Shown one piece after another: positions 18,621-27,109 of a DNA stretch of 54,705 bases (position 1 is its first letter; every line of letters starts with the position of its first letter). Below the pieces are notes generated by a model, which did no database searches, was not told where the DNA came from, and saw only the letters and a list, made by a program, of their open reading frames with translations. A program made the translations under genes and the position numbers. The DNA is from Hyphomicrobiales bacterium. Lineage in GTDB: Bacteria > Pseudomonadota > Alphaproteobacteria > Rhizobiales > Xanthobacteraceae. The stretch spans positions 1-54,705 of the forward strand of contig JAJPKK010000349.1 of NCBI GenBank assembly GCA_021323775.1, written 5' to 3'.

Positions 18621-19045
18621 ATGACACCGGGTCCGGGCGAAATCGATCCATCTCCCCCTCCCTACCCTCCCCCGCGGGCGGGGGAGGGTAGGGAGGGGAC
18701 AAGCGAGCGTTCGAGCGGGGCGCCGTTTCCCGCCGTCAGGCGATTCCTCAGGTTACCTTCGACCGGCGCGAGCTGGGCCGCATATTCGGTCTTTACGGAC
18801 GCAAGGTCGCGGAAGGCGAATGGCGGGATTACACAATCGACTTCCTGAAGGATCGGGCGGTGTTTTCGATATTCCGCCGATCTTCCGAAATGCCGATCTA
18901 TCGCATCGAGAAAAATCCCCCGCTGGCCCGGAGGCAAGGGATCTACAGCGTAATTTCCGCAACCGGGCTCATCGTTCGGCGCGGACACGAGCTTGACCGG
19001 GTGCTACGGGCGATTGATCGTTCGCTCCGCCTTGTGCCGCGCTGA
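18621..19045 (+). pseudogene. DUF2794 family gene interrupted by 44-bp palindrome
   Basis: The conserved domain is obvious: QVTFDRRELGRIFGLYGRK, VAEGEWRDYTIDFLKDRAV, FSIFRRSSEMPIYRIEKNP and SVISATGLIVRRGHELDRVL, ending at TGA 19045, all signatures of the alphaproteobacterial DUF2794 family (function unknown). That frame has no ATG, GTG or TTG before the domain and is closed by TAG at 18689-18691. A good ribosome-binding site (AAGGAGG) precedes ATG 18621, but this ATG is in another frame and ends after 75 codons at 18848. Between them is the perfect palindrome 18655-18698. Deleting those 44 bp joins ATG 18621 to the domain as one 126-residue frame, starting MTPGPGEIDPSHKRAF. Unless ribosomes slip or bypass, the gene is broken. 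Confidence 0.85.
18655..18698. repeat. perfect 44-bp palindrome inside DUF2794 gene
   Basis: 19-bp perfect arms CCCCTCCCTACCCTCCCCC (18655-18673) and their complement (18680-18698) around the 6-nt loop GCGGGC. Same arm core and same loop size as the copy in sucB. No target-site duplication is evident. In the upstream gene's frame it reads PPPYPPPRAGEGREG. Confidence 0.95.
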
Positions 19046-19281
19046 CGCGAGCGGCATGCCGGGGCAGAGGCGCCGGCAGGTGCCTGCTTCGCTCTGACCT
19101 TGTCGAAGAGCGCCCACCCGACGGAAAAGGATTCGCGCCCTCGTGGGATGGACTGAGCGTCAGCGAAAACCCATCATGATCGAATGTGTTCTCGAGGAGA
19201 GCCAGGAAGGGCCAAGACGCCGGCGGCCGGGCAAGCCCGGCCACCGGTCCGAATGAAAGATTCCTGTGAAAGGGACGCGCT

Positions 19282-20043
19282 CTAGCGGCGATCGCCCATG
19301 AGCTGCAGCAGGAATGTGAACATGTTGATGAAGTCGAGATAAAGGCTGAGCGCCCCCATTACGCTTTTACGGCCCGCCGCCGTGCCATCGTCCATCGGAT
19401 CGTAGAACTCCTTGATCTTCTGCGTATCCCATGCGGTCAGCCCGGCGAAAATGCCGACCCCGATGATCGAAATCATCCACTGCAGCATCGAGCTTTGCAG
19501 AAAGATATTGACGAGCCCGGCGATCACCAGTCCGATCAGGCCCATGAACAGGAACGAACCCACGGCGTCGAGGCTGCGGTTCGTCGTGTAGCCATAGAGG
19601 CTGAGTGCTCCGAACGCGGCGGCAGTTATGAAGAACACTCTCGTAATCGATGTCGCCGTGAAGACCATGAAGATGGTCGCGAAGGAGAGGCCGAACACCG
19701 CCGCAAAGGCAAAGAACAAGAGCCGCGCTGTTGAGGCCTGAATATAGCCGATCCGGAAGCTCATGAAGAATACGAAGCCCAGCGGTGCAATCATGACCAG
19801 CCACTTCAACGGGCTGCCAAACAGCGCCACTCCAAACGGCGTGAACCCGACGATGGCTCCGGAGGCACTGGTGACGACGGCCATCTGGTAAGTCAGCCAT
19901 GCGACCAGGCCAGTGAGGGCGACGCCGCCAGCCATGTAGTTGTAGACGCGGATCATGTGGGCGCGCAGGCCCATATCGTATGCGACCGCGCGATCGGTCG
20001 CTACGCCGCGAAACGGGGCATAGTTCCGGTCGAAATTCGACAT
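19282..20043 (-). CDS. Bax inhibitor-1 / YccA family membrane protein (first copy)
   Basis: 253 residues with about seven membrane segments. BI-1 signatures: LRAHMIRVYNYMAGGVALTGLVAW near the N-terminus, FVFFMSFRIGYIQ, SLYGYTTNRSLDAVGSF, and the C-terminal GLTAWDTQKIKEFYDP and GALSLYLDFINMFTFLLQLMG. The paired aspartates of the family's proposed pH-gated calcium channel are at the C-terminal helix (for example in YLDF). Its cellular role in bacteria is not established. A second, diverged paralogue is 0.8 kb upstream on the same strand. Confidence 0.92.
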   Translation of the reverse strand: MSNFDRNYAPFRGVATDRAVAYDMGLRAHMIRVYNYMAGGVALTGLVAWLTYQMAVVTSASGAIVGFTPFGVALFGSPLKWLVMIAPLGFVFFMSFRIGYIQASTARLLFFAFAAVFGLSFATIFMVFTATSITRVFFITAAAFGALSLYGYTTNRSLDAVGSFLFMGLIGLVIAGLVNIFLQSSMLQWMISIIGVGIFAGLTAWDTQKIKEFYDPMDDGTAAGRKSVMGALSLYLDFINMFTFLLQLMGDRR

Positions 20044-20849
20044 CGATGCGTCCTTTCATTCGCCCAGAATGGCCTGTGGGCGGCAGGGGTGTGGCGATGA
20101 GCGCAAGCACCGAAACTCGCGAAATATAGTACTTATCGATTGCGTCGAGAAGACGGGCTGCGACGATTTAGTTACGGTGGTGTTGATGCGCGGCGCGCTG
20201 TCCGGGGGACTGGACGCCGAGGCGGCCCGCCCAGAAATACATTGACCTGATGCGCGAGGCGGCATGGACTCCCGGATGATTTGAAGAGGCAGAGAGGGTC
20301 ACTGCCGCTGAGGCGGGCGCTCTGAGAGCCGCGCCGGGGCTGCGCGTTCCGGGGTAGGGCTGGGGGCCTATCCTCTGTTAGACGAGACCCCATTTTCACA
20401 GGTGCTGTCGGGTTGCGCGTGCTCTGTTGCGCCTGCTGTTAAGTCTTCTGCTGACCGCCCGGCTCTGGGCATTCGAGCCGCCAATGACCCGACTTCGCCG
20501 CCTAACGCCCTCGTCCTTGCGGTCGCGATCCTTGCGGTTCGGACGCGGCTAAGCGGGCCGACCGGGCGCAGACGGCCGACGCGCTTAGGACGATGCAAGA
20601 CGGCATGCGCCCCTGCAACCGGATCGCTGACGCCGTCATTGCCATTGTGCGCGCGGCCATTGTGCGCGGCCGACGCGCCGAGCAGCCGGGTGAAATAGCG
20701 GGAAAGCAGATTCGATTCCGACGAGCGTGCTCCAATGTGAGCTAGGCGAGTGGGCAAAACGCAGTGTGCCTGGCAGAGGCTCCAGAGCGGCGGGCGCGGC
20801 GCGGAAGAGCGCGCGATTGCCGCTTCTGCCTCCAATCAGTTGGCTCCAA
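20044..20849. other. 806-bp gap between BI-1 paralogues
   Basis: I see no gene. Plus-strand frame 20402-20698 starts MLSGCACSVAPAV, superficially lipoprotein-like, but has no ribosome-binding site and its composition looks random. Short direct repeats are present: GCCATTGTGCGCG twice near 20640-20670 and TTGGCTCCAATCAGT-like units near 20833-20855. Part of it should be the promoter for the gene at 19282. Confidence 0.4.
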
Positions 20850-21674
20850 TCAGTCCTCGCGCTCGCCAAGCAACTGCAACAGCACGGTGAACAGGTTGAT
20901 GAAATCAAGATACAGGGACAAGGCTCCCATTATGGCCGACCGTTCGGCGGTTTCGCCGTCCATGGCGCCGTAGATATACTCTCGCTTCAGACGTTGCGTA
21001 TCCCACGCGGCGAGCCCAGAGAAAACCAGCACGCCCGCCACCGAAATGACCCATTGCAATGCCGAGCTGGCCAGGAACAGGTTAACAAAAGCTGCGATGA
21101 TAATTCCAAACAAGCCCATCAGCAGGAACGAGCCTATTGCGGCCAGATCCTGCTTCGTCGTGTAGCCCCACAGCGACAGCGCGCCAAACGAAGCTGCCGT
21201 GATGATAAACACCCGCGCCACCGACGTGTGGGTGTAGATCATGAAAACAGAGCTGAGCGACACGCCGATCAGCGCCGCATAGAGCCAGAATAGAAGCTGG
21301 GCGACAGCGGGCGGCACGCGCTCGATGCCGAAACTCAGACCGAATACAAGTGCGAGCGGCGCAAGGATGAGGCCCCACTTCAGCGGGCTTGCGAACAGTG
21401 CGTAGCCGAGCGGGGTGAGATACAAGCCGCCAGTGAGCCGCACGGAGCTCTCGACGCCGCCGCGCATGACCTTTGCGGCGGCCGCAGCGTCGTCGGTCGC
21501 CGAAAGCGCATAGATCGCGAGCGCCGCGAGCGCCGTGACGGCCAACCCCAAAGTCATGTAATTGTAGACACGCAGCAGATAGGCGCGCAGCCCCGCGTCG
21601 ATGGCGTCCGCTTCGGCGCGGCTCACCGGCGCGCCAAGCGCCGTGCTGGAAATGTCGCGATTGAATTGCGCCAT
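20850..21674 (-). CDS. Bax inhibitor-1 / YccA family membrane protein (second copy)
   Basis: 274 residues, about seven membrane segments. Shares with the first copy LRAYLLRVYNYMTLGLAVTAL, YTTKQDLAAIGSFLLMGL, GLAAWDTQRLKREY and GALSLYLDFINLFTVLLQLLGE. It differs by an insertion after the first helix (LSATDDAAAAAKVMRGG) and by a polar N-terminus. The start MAQFNRDISS was chosen; the in-frame extension to 21785 is Arg/Ser-rich and unlike the family. The divergence suggests an old duplication or separate acquisition. Confidence 0.92.
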   Translation of the reverse strand: MAQFNRDISSTALGAPVSRAEADAIDAGLRAYLLRVYNYMTLGLAVTALAALAIYALSATDDAAAAAKVMRGGVESSVRLTGGLYLTPLGYALFASPLKWGLILAPLALVFGLSFGIERVPPAVAQLLFWLYAALIGVSLSSVFMIYTHTSVARVFIITAASFGALSLWGYTTKQDLAAIGSFLLMGLFGIIIAAFVNLFLASSALQWVISVAGVLVFSGLAAWDTQRLKREYIYGAMDGETAERSAIMGALSLYLDFINLFTVLLQLLGERED

Positions 21675-21866
21675 GGCCGAACCCCGGATCGAACGTCTGG
21701 CAACGAGCAAAGCGCCCGACCGGGACGCCCCACGACCCGCCGGAGTATCCGTCGCAGATATTGGCCGAGCTTTAGAGCATCTCAAGGGCGCTTGATCGGC
21801 GGCACCTTACCGCACCGCCAGAAGCGAGCGCGACCGATCGTCGCTAAATTTATTTTCGTAAAATCT

Positions 21867-24449
21867 TTATAAATTGCGCAGCACCGCCGCTGGCTTGCGG
21901 CTGAGGGCCGGCCAGGTGCCGATGAGCCCAAAAGCTATGGTGATCACGACGGCGATCGCCGCCGCCGCCATGCCGGGTCCGCTCTGCCAGTGAAATGGCA
22001 GCGTCATGAGGTCCCTCACTATACGCCACGCAGCGATCGATCCGGCCGCGACGCCGAACAGGACCGTTGCGGCGCCAAGCAACAAATATTCGAGCGCATA
22101 GGCGCTCATAAGCTGAAGCCGCGTGGCGCCGAGAGTCTTGAGAATGACGGCATCGTAAACGCGATGATGGTGGCCCGCGGCGAGCGCGCCTCCCAGCACC
22201 AGCACGGCGGCAATAAGCGTGATCGAACTTGCGGCGCGCACCGCCAGCATAAGATTCAAGACAACGCTCGCGACAGCGTCCAGCGCGTCCTTCACGCGTA
22301 CCGCCGTTATGCCGGGCAGCGCATCCGTTACCGCTTTCAACAGCGCGGTCTCCTCGGCGACGGTCCCGCCGCCCGGATATGTCACGGTGGCGATCTCGGT
22401 GTGAGGCGCGCCACGAAACGCGGCGGGCGAAAAAACCAGCACGAAATTGATGGCAAGCGAATTCCAATCCACGGCGCGCAGATTGGCGATACGCGCGCTG
22501 AGATTTCGTCCGAGCACATTGACGGCGATCTCATCGCCGATCGTCAGCCCGAGGCCGTCGGCAATCTGCTTTTCGAGCGATACCAGGGGCGGCCCGGAGT
22601 AATCGGACGGCCACCATTCGCCGGCCACGAGGCGCGATCCGGCCGGCACTTGCGAGGTGTAGGTGATGCCGCGGTCGCTTTGCAGCGCCCACGCCGCCTC
22701 CGGCTTCGGCTTGAGGTCTTCAGCGGGCACACCACGTGCGCTGACAATGCGCCCGCGCAGCATTGGCACGCGTTCGAGCTTGGCGCGCGGCGCTTCACCG
22801 CGCACGAACGCGTCAAATCTTTCGGCAACATTGGATGGAATGTCGATGAAATAGAAAGATGGGGCGCGTTCAGGGAGCGCCGCGGCGAATTGCTGGTTCA
22901 GATTGGCGTCGACTTCGAGCACGGCGACGAGCAATGCGAGCCCGAGCCCGAGCGAGATCATGACGGTCGGCGTCAGGGCGCCCGGTCGGAAGATGTTCGA
23001 AATCGCCAGGCGCAGAACTGTCGCTTTGGATCGCGGCGCCTGGGCGGCGACGAACATCACGAAGCTTGCGATCAGGCGCAACAGGCCGAATACCGTGACG
23101 GCGGCCACGATGAATATCACGGCGATCTTGCGGTCAAACGCGGCGGCCAAGGTCAGCGCCAGGAAGGCAGCCGCCGCCGTCGCCGCGGCAATGATGTAAC
23201 GCGGGCGCGGCAGCCGGCGCAGCGGCGCGACGTGATCGCGAAACAGGGCTGACGCCGGCACATCGTGGGCGCGGCCAAGCGGCCAAAGCGAGAATGTCGC
23301 CGCGGTCACCAGGCCGTATGCAGCGCCAAGCGCGAGCTGGCCCGGATAGAGCGCCGGCGCGAGCGGCAACGGAGCGATCGCGCCGAAGATCGCCGCGACG
23401 GCGAAGGGCACGGCCGCACCCACCGCAAGGCCGATGCTAACTCCGATCGAAGAGAGGATGAGCACCTCGACGAAATAGATCGCCACAACCCGCGAACCGG
23501 TGGCCCCGATCGACTTCAAGATCGCCATCACGTCGCGCTTGCGATCGACGAAATGCTTGGCCGAATTGCCGACGCCAACTCCGCCGATCAGCAGGGCAGT
23601 CAGTCCGACCAGGGTCAGATACTGCGAGAACCGCTCGATGTTGCGCTCGAGCTGCGGCGCAGCATTATCGCGGCTGCGAATCTCCCATCCTGCCTCGGGA
23701 AATTGCGTCTTGGCGGCCGCGACCGTTTGCGCGGCGCCGTCCTCCGCGGTGTTGCTCGGCAGCCGCAGGCGATAGAGCCATCGCACGAGGCTGCCGGGCT
23801 GCAAGAGCCCGCTCGCTCTGAGCGCCTCTTCGCTCATCATGAGCCGCGGGCCGAAACCGATGCCGGTGGCGAGCTTGTCCGGTTCGCTGACCAGCGCGGC
23901 CCGCAGCTCGATCGCGGCAGCGCCGATTGTCAGGCGCGCTCCCGGTTGCAGGCTAAGACGCGTCAGCAAAGCCGGATCGGCGACAGCCCCGAAGGCGCCG
24001 TCACGCCGCGCCAATGCCGCGGCGAGATCAACCGCAGGCTCGGCCAGAACGCTGCCGTAGAGCGGATAGGCGCTGTCGACCGCCTTGACTTCCACGAGGG
24101 CGGTGCGCCCATCAGTGGTGCGGGCCATCGCCCGCATCGTCGCGGCGCTGGACAGTTCGCCGCGCGAGGCGAGGAATGCGCGCTCCGCGGCTGAGGTCTC
24201 GCGCTGAATCAACGAAAACGCAACGTCGCCGCCGAGGATCGCACGGCCTTCGCGCGCCAGCCCTTCCGAAAGGCTGTGGGCAAGCGATCCGACCGCCGCG
24301 ATCGCCATGACGCCGAGCGCAATGCAGGCGATGAAGACATAGAAACCGCGCAGCCCGCCGCGCAATTCGCGCAGCGCCAGTCGAAACGTCAAGCCGGCCC
24401 TGGACGTGTTGCTCGAATGTGCGAGCGGCAAGATTACCGGCGCATTCAT
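21867..24449 (-). CDS. ABC transporter permease, FtsX-like (YbbP type)
   Basis: 860 residues. One membrane helix near 37-57, a large periplasmic domain, a core of FtsX-type helices (LTLVGLTALLIGGVGVGNSAKHFVDRK near 280), a second periplasmic domain (about 500-720), and a last helix group ending LLGAATVLFGVAAGSIAAW and AVVITIAFGLIGTWPALSRKPAAVLRNL. Two FtsX domains on one chain is the YbbP arrangement. Likely role: export or extraction of a lipophilic or envelope substrate with the ATPase encoded immediately upstream (4-nt overlap). Substrate unknown. Confidence 0.9.
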   Translation of the reverse strand: MNAPVILPLAHSSNTSRAGLTFRLALRELRGGLRGFYVFIACIALGVMAIAAVGSLAHSLSEGLAREGRAILGGDVAFSLIQRETSAAERAFLASRGELSSAATMRAMARTTDGRTALVEVKAVDSAYPLYGSVLAEPAVDLAAALARRDGAFGAVADPALLTRLSLQPGARLTIGAAAIELRAALVSEPDKLATGIGFGPRLMMSEEALRASGLLQPGSLVRWLYRLRLPSNTAEDGAAQTVAAAKTQFPEAGWEIRSRDNAAPQLERNIERFSQYLTLVGLTALLIGGVGVGNSAKHFVDRKRDVMAILKSIGATGSRVVAIYFVEVLILSSIGVSIGLAVGAAVPFAVAAIFGAIAPLPLAPALYPGQLALGAAYGLVTAATFSLWPLGRAHDVPASALFRDHVAPLRRLPRPRYIIAAATAAAAFLALTLAAAFDRKIAVIFIVAAVTVFGLLRLIASFVMFVAAQAPRSKATVLRLAISNIFRPGALTPTVMISLGLGLALLVAVLEVDANLNQQFAAALPERAPSFYFIDIPSNVAERFDAFVRGEAPRAKLERVPMLRGRIVSARGVPAEDLKPKPEAAWALQSDRGITYTSQVPAGSRLVAGEWWPSDYSGPPLVSLEKQIADGLGLTIGDEIAVNVLGRNLSARIANLRAVDWNSLAINFVLVFSPAAFRGAPHTEIATVTYPGGGTVAEETALLKAVTDALPGITAVRVKDALDAVASVVLNLMLAVRAASSITLIAAVLVLGGALAAGHHHRVYDAVILKTLGATRLQLMSAYALEYLLLGAATVLFGVAAGSIAAWRIVRDLMTLPFHWQSGPGMAAAAIAVVITIAFGLIGTWPALSRKPAAVLRNL

Positions 24450-25159
24450 GCGATCGCCACCTCTTCTTCGACATGTCCGGAGCGAAGGCGGATAACCCGA
24501 TCGCAGCGCCGCGCCAGGGGCGCGTCGTGGGTGACCAGAACGAGGGTCATGGCGTCGGCGGCAAACCGAGCAAACATCAGATCGATGATTTCCTTACCTG
24601 TCGCCTCATCGAGATTGCCGGTCGGCTCATCGGCCACCAGGATGGCAGGACGCGGCGCGAGCGCCCGCGCCAGCGCGACGCGCTGCTGTTCGCCGCCCGA
24701 AAGCTGGGCCGGATAGTGCCCCATGCGTGAGCCGAGGCCCACGGCGTTGAGCTCGTCTGCGGCGCGCTCGAATGCATCGCGCCTGCCGGCGAGTTCGAGG
24801 GGGACGGCGACGTTTTCCAGCGCCGTCATGGTTGGAATGAGATGGAAAGACTGGAACACGATACCGATCTGGCGGCCGCGGAATCGGGCCAAGGCGTCCT
24901 CGTCGAGCTTGCCGATATCCTGGCCGGTGACGGTCACGTTGCCTTGGTCCGGACGTTCGAGCCCGGCCATCACCATCAGCAGCGTCGACTTGCCCGATCC
25001 GGACGGGCCCACGAGGCCGACGGCCTCGCCGCGACCAATATTGAGAGTTACGCCCCTGAGGATGTGAACGCGTGCGGCCCCTTGACCAAGCGACAGGTTG
25101 ACAGCGGTAAGCGAAATTGCCGGTATAAGGGGGCTCGTGCCTGGCGAGGTGTCGTCCAT
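24446..25159 (-). CDS. ABC transporter ATP-binding protein (YbbA/LolD type)
   Basis: 237 residues. Walker A GPSGSGKST (51-59), Q-loop VFQSFHLIPTMTALENV, signature LSGGEQQRVALARAL (about 149-163), Walker B ILVADEPTGNLDEATG and a switch histidine in LVTHDAPLA. This MacB/LolD-like pattern pairs with the FtsX-like permease overlapping its 3' end. The start MDDTSPGTSP at 25159 is used; the longer open frame runs through the divergent esterase gene. The tesA/ybbA/ybbP neighbourhood of E. coli has the same divergent order. Confidence 0.92.
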   Translation of the reverse strand: MDDTSPGTSPLIPAISLTAVNLSLGQGAARVHILRGVTLNIGRGEAVGLVGPSGSGKSTLLMVMAGLERPDQGNVTVTGQDIGKLDEDALARFRGRQIGIVFQSFHLIPTMTALENVAVPLELAGRRDAFERAADELNAVGLGSRMGHYPAQLSGGEQQRVALARALAPRPAILVADEPTGNLDEATGKEIIDLMFARFAADAMTLVLVTHDAPLARRCDRVIRLRSGHVEEEVAIA

Positions 25160-25235
25160 GGGGTTTCCGCTTCTGCATTCGGCTTGGTGTGGTCCGGGAG
25201 GGCCGCCGCGATCATATGGGAAATCCTGCCAGCGA

Positions 25236-25901
25236 ATGAAGACGCGCGGATGGGTCGCCGGCGTCATGAAGCTCTGCGTCATCGCCGCAGGGATCACGCT
25301 CTTCACCGCATCCCCGCGCGCCGCTGAGCGCCCTGTCAATATCGTGGCGCTCGGGGATTCGCTCACCGCCGGGTACGGCCTCGCAGCCAATGAGGCTTTT
25401 CCCGCGCAATTGGAGCGCGCGCTCAAAGCCAAGGGAGTAGCCGTCAAGATAGTGAATGCAGGCGTATCCGGAGACACCGCCACGGGCGGATTAGCCCGGT
25501 TTGAGTGGTCAGTGCCGGATGGCACTGACGCCGTCATCCTGGAGCTCGGCGCCAATGATGCGCTGCGCGGTTTCGATCCGGCCATCACGCGCAAGGCCCT
25601 GGACACGATGCTTCATCGTTTGCAGGAGCGGAAAATTCCCGTCCTGTTGTGCGGTATGATGGCGCCCCCGAATCTGGGCGCCGAATACGGCCGCGCCTTC
25701 AACGCGATTTATCCTGATCTTGCTGCCCAGACCGGCGCCATCCTCTATCCATTCTTTCTCGCCGGCGTCGCTGCCGATCCCAAGCTCAACCAAAGCGACG
25801 GGCTGCACCCGACCGCCGCCGGGGTGACGGTGATCGTTGCCCGGATGCTGCCAGAGGTCGAAGAGTTGATCGCCCGCGTTAACGATTCTCGACGGCGCTG
25901 A
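25236..25901 (+). CDS. tesA: SGNH-family arylesterase / lysophospholipase L1 (TesA-like)
   Basis: 221 residues. Signal peptide (about 1-31, VIAAGITLFTASPRAA), then the SGNH blocks: GDSLTAG with nucleophile Ser (40-46), NAGVSGDTATGG, LELGANDALRG, and SDGLHPTAAG carrying the catalytic Asp and His. A periplasmic GDSL hydrolase acting on acyl esters or thioesters. The start at 25236 is preferred; 25266 (MKLCVIAAG) is an alternative. Divergent from the ABC exporter ATPase with about 76 bp between starts. Confidence 0.92.
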   Translation: MKTRGWVAGVMKLCVIAAGITLFTASPRAAERPVNIVALGDSLTAGYGLAANEAFPAQLERALKAKGVAVKIVNAGVSGDTATGGLARFEWSVPDGTDAVILELGANDALRGFDPAITRKALDTMLHRLQERKIPVLLCGMMAPPNLGAEYGRAFNAIYPDLAAQTGAILYPFFLAGVAADPKLNQSDGLHPTAAGVTVIVARMLPEVEELIARVNDSRRR

Positions 25902-26235
25902 ACCCTCACTCCCCTCCGCCCGTACGGGGGACGGCAGGGAGGAGGCGCGCCGGTTGCATTACGCCGCCGAAACCTCACATTAGACCGCGTGCCAGTCGAA
26001 TGGAAGTGTCGTAGGGCAGGCAAAGGCAGGCAAAGCGAAGCGCGCCGACGAGGGTGCGGCTTGGTGGGCACGGCGCACTCTCGTCGGGTTTACCCGACTT
26101 CGGCGCCAAAAAGCGTCGAAATCGGCAACAGCCGATTTCGATGACCGCGCCTTAGCCACCCTATGAGCGATTCCATGCGATCGAAATCCGCTCTAGCAAC
26201 GCTCCTCGCAGTCCTCCCCTTGTAGCGTTAAGGTC
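25902..26235. other. intergenic region with two repeat types
   Basis: No gene seen. Near 25907-25945 a C-run/G-run pair (CTCCCCTCCGCCCGTACGGGG then GGCAGGGAGG) is a weak member of the palindrome family. The rest is largely the repeat entered at 26011-26165. Confidence 0.5.
26011..26165. repeat. 'TAGGGCAGGCAAAGG' repeat with inner TCGGCAACAGCCGA unit
   Basis: Outer ends CGTAGGGCAGGCAAAGGC and GCCTTAGCCACCCTA are near-complementary. The interior holds GTCGGGTTTACCCGACTTCGG followed by GAAATCGGCAACAGCCGATTTC, the latter a clean hairpin (26118-26139). The inner unit also occurs near 17890-17950 and 38022-38078, so this looks like one element type inserted in another. Confidence 0.75.
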
Positions 26236-26769
26236 ATGCCCCGCCTCTTCACCGCCCTCGAAATTCCGTCTGCAATCGTGCAATCCATGGCCATGCTGCG
26301 CGGTGGTTTGCCCGGCGCCCGCTGGGTTGAGCCGGAAAACTACCACTTGACGCTGCGTTTCATCGGCGACGTTGACGACACGCTGGCTGAGGAAATCGCC
26401 GATTTGCTGAGCAAGGTGGAGCGGCCGGCGTTCGACCTTTGGATTGACGGTCTCGACTCCTTTGGCGGCAACAAGCCGCGCGTCGTTGTGGCGGCGGTCC
26501 CGCCAACCGCAGAGCTTATCGAGCTTCAAGCCGACCATGAGCGGATCATGCAGAGGGTCGGGCTTGAGCCCGAACGCAAATACAAGCCGCATATCACGCT
26601 GGCCCGCTTGCGCGATACGTCGAGCCGCCAGGTGGCCGACTTTCTGTCAGTCAAGCAGCCGTTCCGCTCGCCGCCATTTTCCGTGTCGCGCTTCGTCCTG
26701 TATTCCTCGCGCGCTTCCGTCGGCGGCGGTCCTTATGTGGTCGAGGCGCAATATCCGCTTGTCGCATGA
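26236..26769 (+). CDS. thpR: RNA 2',3'-cyclic phosphodiesterase
   Basis: 2H-phosphoesterase-family enzyme that opens 2',3'-cyclic phosphates on RNA ends. 177 residues. The two HxTx motifs are HLTL (37-40) and HITL (119-122). N-terminal RLFTALEIP and ARWVEPENYHLTLRFIGD are typical. The start ATG follows TAAGG. Single gene, followed by a 340-bp gap before zapE. Confidence 0.93.
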   Translation: MPRLFTALEIPSAIVQSMAMLRGGLPGARWVEPENYHLTLRFIGDVDDTLAEEIADLLSKVERPAFDLWIDGLDSFGGNKPRVVVAAVPPTAELIELQADHERIMQRVGLEPERKYKPHITLARLRDTSSRQVADFLSVKQPFRSPPFSVSRFVLYSSRASVGGGPYVVEAQYPLVA

Positions 26770-27109
26770 AATGCCTCACTTCCGTTTTTTCGTAACCCGC
26801 ATGGAGCCGCCGGGTCCGGCCTCCGGCCGGCCCGAGGATAAACTGCGCGAAATGCGGGCCCGGCCGAGGGACAAACCGCACGAGTTCCCGGGTTTCGCTG
26901 GCGCTCAGCCCAGGCTGCAGCCTGGCAGCCCGAGCAAGCGCAAGGCGGGACCGCCCGTTTCCGGACGTCGCTTCGCTCCTCGCGGCACAAAAGACTACGC
27001 TTGGAATCAGACCGCAACAAATTGTGTCGCAATCGAGCGTGGCTCTGCCAATAAACTGACCGCCGTCCCGCGCCGACGCTCCCGCTCTCATCTTGCCAAA
27101 TCAAGACAA
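26770..27109. other. 340-bp gap between thpR and zapE
   Basis: No gene seen. It contains a short GGGTTTCGCTGGCGCTCAGCCC relative of the 4377 repeat and a perfect 16-bp palindrome CCAGGCTGCAGCCTGG (26910-26925). One frame is continuous with zapE, but the conserved zapE N-terminus starts only at 27110. Confidence 0.5.

Noticed and set aside
18655-18673. Programmed -1 frameshift at the C-rich left arm of the DUF2794 palindrome
   Set aside because: A slip there would run into the TAG at 18689-18691 in the domain frame, so only a slip after the hairpin (GGGG at 18695-18698) or a bypass could work.
20402-20698. Plus-strand 98-codon frame with a lipobox-like MLSGCACS start
   Set aside because: No ribosome-binding site, no hydrophobic signal before the cysteine, random-looking remainder.
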